Shown: positions 6,340 to 7,555 of the stretch, one piece after another
Layout: the number at the start of each line of letters is the position of its first letter
How positions within the stretch are numbered: position 1 is the first letter of the stretch
Source of the DNA: Saprospiraceae bacterium
GTDB taxonomy: Bacteria > Bacteroidota > Bacteroidia > Chitinophagales > Saprospiraceae
NCBI GenBank assembly: GCA_029262975.1
Contig: JAJCYJ010000517.1
Coordinates: forward strand, 1 to 7,555
DNA: 7,555 nt
Reading direction: 5' to 3'
Position numbers and translations under genes: made by a program
Notes under the pieces: model-generated
Seen by the model: only the letters and a program-made list of their open reading frames with translations
What the model was told of the DNA's origin: nothing
The model's database searches: none

Positions 6340-7555
6340 ATGACTCGGATAGAATTAATAACTTTTTTAATCTTTATTATTTGCACTTCTCTCTTTAGCC
6401 AAACCCCGGAGCAATCATATTTTGATTGGACCGATCTTCCATTTTCAAAAAATGAGTTAGAACAGCGACGTGATAATTTAATTCATATTCTAAAGAGGCA
6501 AAACAAAACGGGTCTTGTGCTAATTCCTTCAAGAGATGGGTTTTCATATGGTGAGACCTTCCGCCAATTAGACGATTTTTATTATTTCACGGGCCTCGAA
6601 TTGCCTAATTCAATACTCACTCTGGACTTATCAAATGAAGCATACCAGATTTTTACTCCGGCAAGAGATTTGAGATTTGAAAATGGAGCACGTCTAAATG
6701 ACTTTCCAGGAAGACCACTAGCCACTGATGTCACCATTCAAAAGATGACTGGAATCACTATTGTAGATTTTGAAAAATTCTCTGTCCTGATGAAGCAAAA
6801 AACATTAGTACAAGAGGACATCCTCATTAACAATGGACGGCAAGGACCCATTACATTTTCGACAGCTGAATATATCGCGTCCTATTCGCCATCCCAGATA
6901 CTTTTAAATGCATTAATTGAAAAACATAAAGGACTGAAATTTGAAAATATTTATGTTGCTGTCGCTACTTTAAGAATGATCAAGTCAGCAGCAGAAATCG
7001 CAACTATTCAAAAAGCGGTAGATATAACAGTTAATGGTATTCGTCAATCTGCTAAAGCTATTCGACCCGGTATAAGTGAAAGATATTTAGAAGGTGTACT
7101 TGAAGGGGACTTTAAAATGAATGGTGCTCAACGACTTGCATTCGGATCCATTATTAAGTCAGGACCAAATTCACTGTGGCCCTGGCGAATATTAGCCACC
7201 CATTACGATCGGCGCAATCGAACGATGCAAGAAGAAGAATTGGTGATCTTTGATGTAGGTGCGGAATATAATCAATATGTAAGCGATGTCGGTCGGACGT
7301 TTCCAGTATCAGGTAAGTTTTCTAAAAGACAGAGGGAAATCCTGCTTATGGAAACAAGTATAGCAGATCAGATTATTGAATATATAAAACCCGGAATTAC
7401 GTTTAATGACATCAAACAATTAACGGACAGGATAATACCAGATGATGCAAAAAAATATATGCAAGTTGGTTTGTTTTTTGGTCACCATTTAGGCTTATCA
7501 ACCGGAGATCCTAATCTGTCCAATATCACACTACAACCTGGAATGATATTTACGG
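6340..7555 (+). CDS. Secreted M24B metallopeptidase, aminopeptidase P-like, 3' end beyond the window
   Basis: The frame is open from the ATG at 6340 for 405 codons to the right edge. Residues 1-20 look like a signal peptide (MTRIELITFLIFIICTSLFS, then QTPEQ), so the enzyme is exported. Residues of about 35-190 form the N-terminal aminopeptidase P domain (RRDNLI at 43-48, DDFYYFTGLE at 78-87). The catalytic pita-bread domain follows, with metal ligands Asp305 (VIFDVGAEY), Asp316 (SDVGRTFPVSGKF) and His382 (GHHLGL); the two glutamate ligands lie beyond the window. His288 in THYDRR probably matches the substrate-binding His243 of E. coli PepP, after an insertion (SLWPWRI). The positions of His350 and His361 of PepP are Leu378 and Gly389 here. 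The family removes an N-terminal residue before proline, but these changes leave activity open. It starts 22 bp after the desaturase-like gene. Confidence 0.9.
   Translation, partial: MTRIELITFLIFIICTSLFSQTPEQSYFDWTDLPFSKNELEQRRDNLIHILKRQNKTGLVLIPSRDGFSYGETFRQLDDFYYFTGLELPNSILTLDLSNEAYQIFTPARDLRFENGARLNDFPGRPLATDVTIQKMTGITIVDFEKFSVLMKQKTLVQEDILINNGRQGPITFSTAEYIASYSPSQILLNALIEKHKGLKFENIYVAVATLRMIKSAAEIATIQKAVDITVNGIRQSAKAIRPGISERYLEGVLEGDFKMNGAQRLAFGSIIKSGPNSLWPWRILATHYDRRNRTMQEEELVIFDVGAEYNQYVSDVGRTFPVSGKFSKRQREILLMETSIADQIIEYIKPGITFNDIKQLTDRIIPDDAKKYMQVGLFFGHHLGLSTGDPNLSNITLQPGMIFT

Overview
This looks like a chromosomal stretch from a member of the Bacteroidota, probably free-living and aerobic. 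The evidence is circumstantial: AT-rich spacers, few Shine-Dalgarno sequences, -7 boxes close to the TAnnTTTG consensus of that phylum, and protein families common there (NhaC antiporter, sterol desaturase family, secreted aminopeptidase P). I see no rRNA, tRNA, CRISPR array, transposase or phage gene.

Left part, minus strand (1-1904). A three-gene operon reads right to left: a small thioredoxin (1593-1904), then two membrane proteins that form a split YeeE/YedE (Sulf_transp) transporter (1009-1584 and 599-1012). The genes are 8 bp apart and then overlap by 4 bp. By family this is a sulfur-compound (thiosulfate-like) uptake module with its own thiol-disulfide partner. Downstream on the same strand, after 78 bp, is the 5' part of a secreted cysteine-rich protein of unknown function that runs off the left edge.

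Middle (1905-4477). A 190-bp divergent spacer carries a near-consensus CRP/FNR-type palindrome. It separates the thioredoxin operon from nhaC (2095-3555, plus), a Na+/H+ antiporter. nhaC converges, across 34 bp, on a dienelactone hydrolase family protein (3590-4477, minus) that has a twin-arginine-like N-terminus and an intact Cys-Asp-His triad.

Right part (4478-7555). A spacer of about 300 bp, AT-rich and packed with overlapping inverted repeats, leads into a plus-strand cluster with two 22-bp gaps: an isochorismatase-family cysteine hydrolase, a sterol desaturase/fatty acid hydroxylase family membrane di-iron enzyme, and the first 405 codons of a secreted M24B (aminopeptidase P-like) metallopeptidase. 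The last keeps the metal ligands visible so far but lacks two normally conserved active-site histidines.

Most of the window is ordinary accessory metabolism. The parts most worth a second look are the thioredoxin plus split sulfur transporter unit, the CRP-like site beside it, the nested dyads at 4579-4689, and the altered aminopeptidase. I found no clear evidence of a wholly new system.
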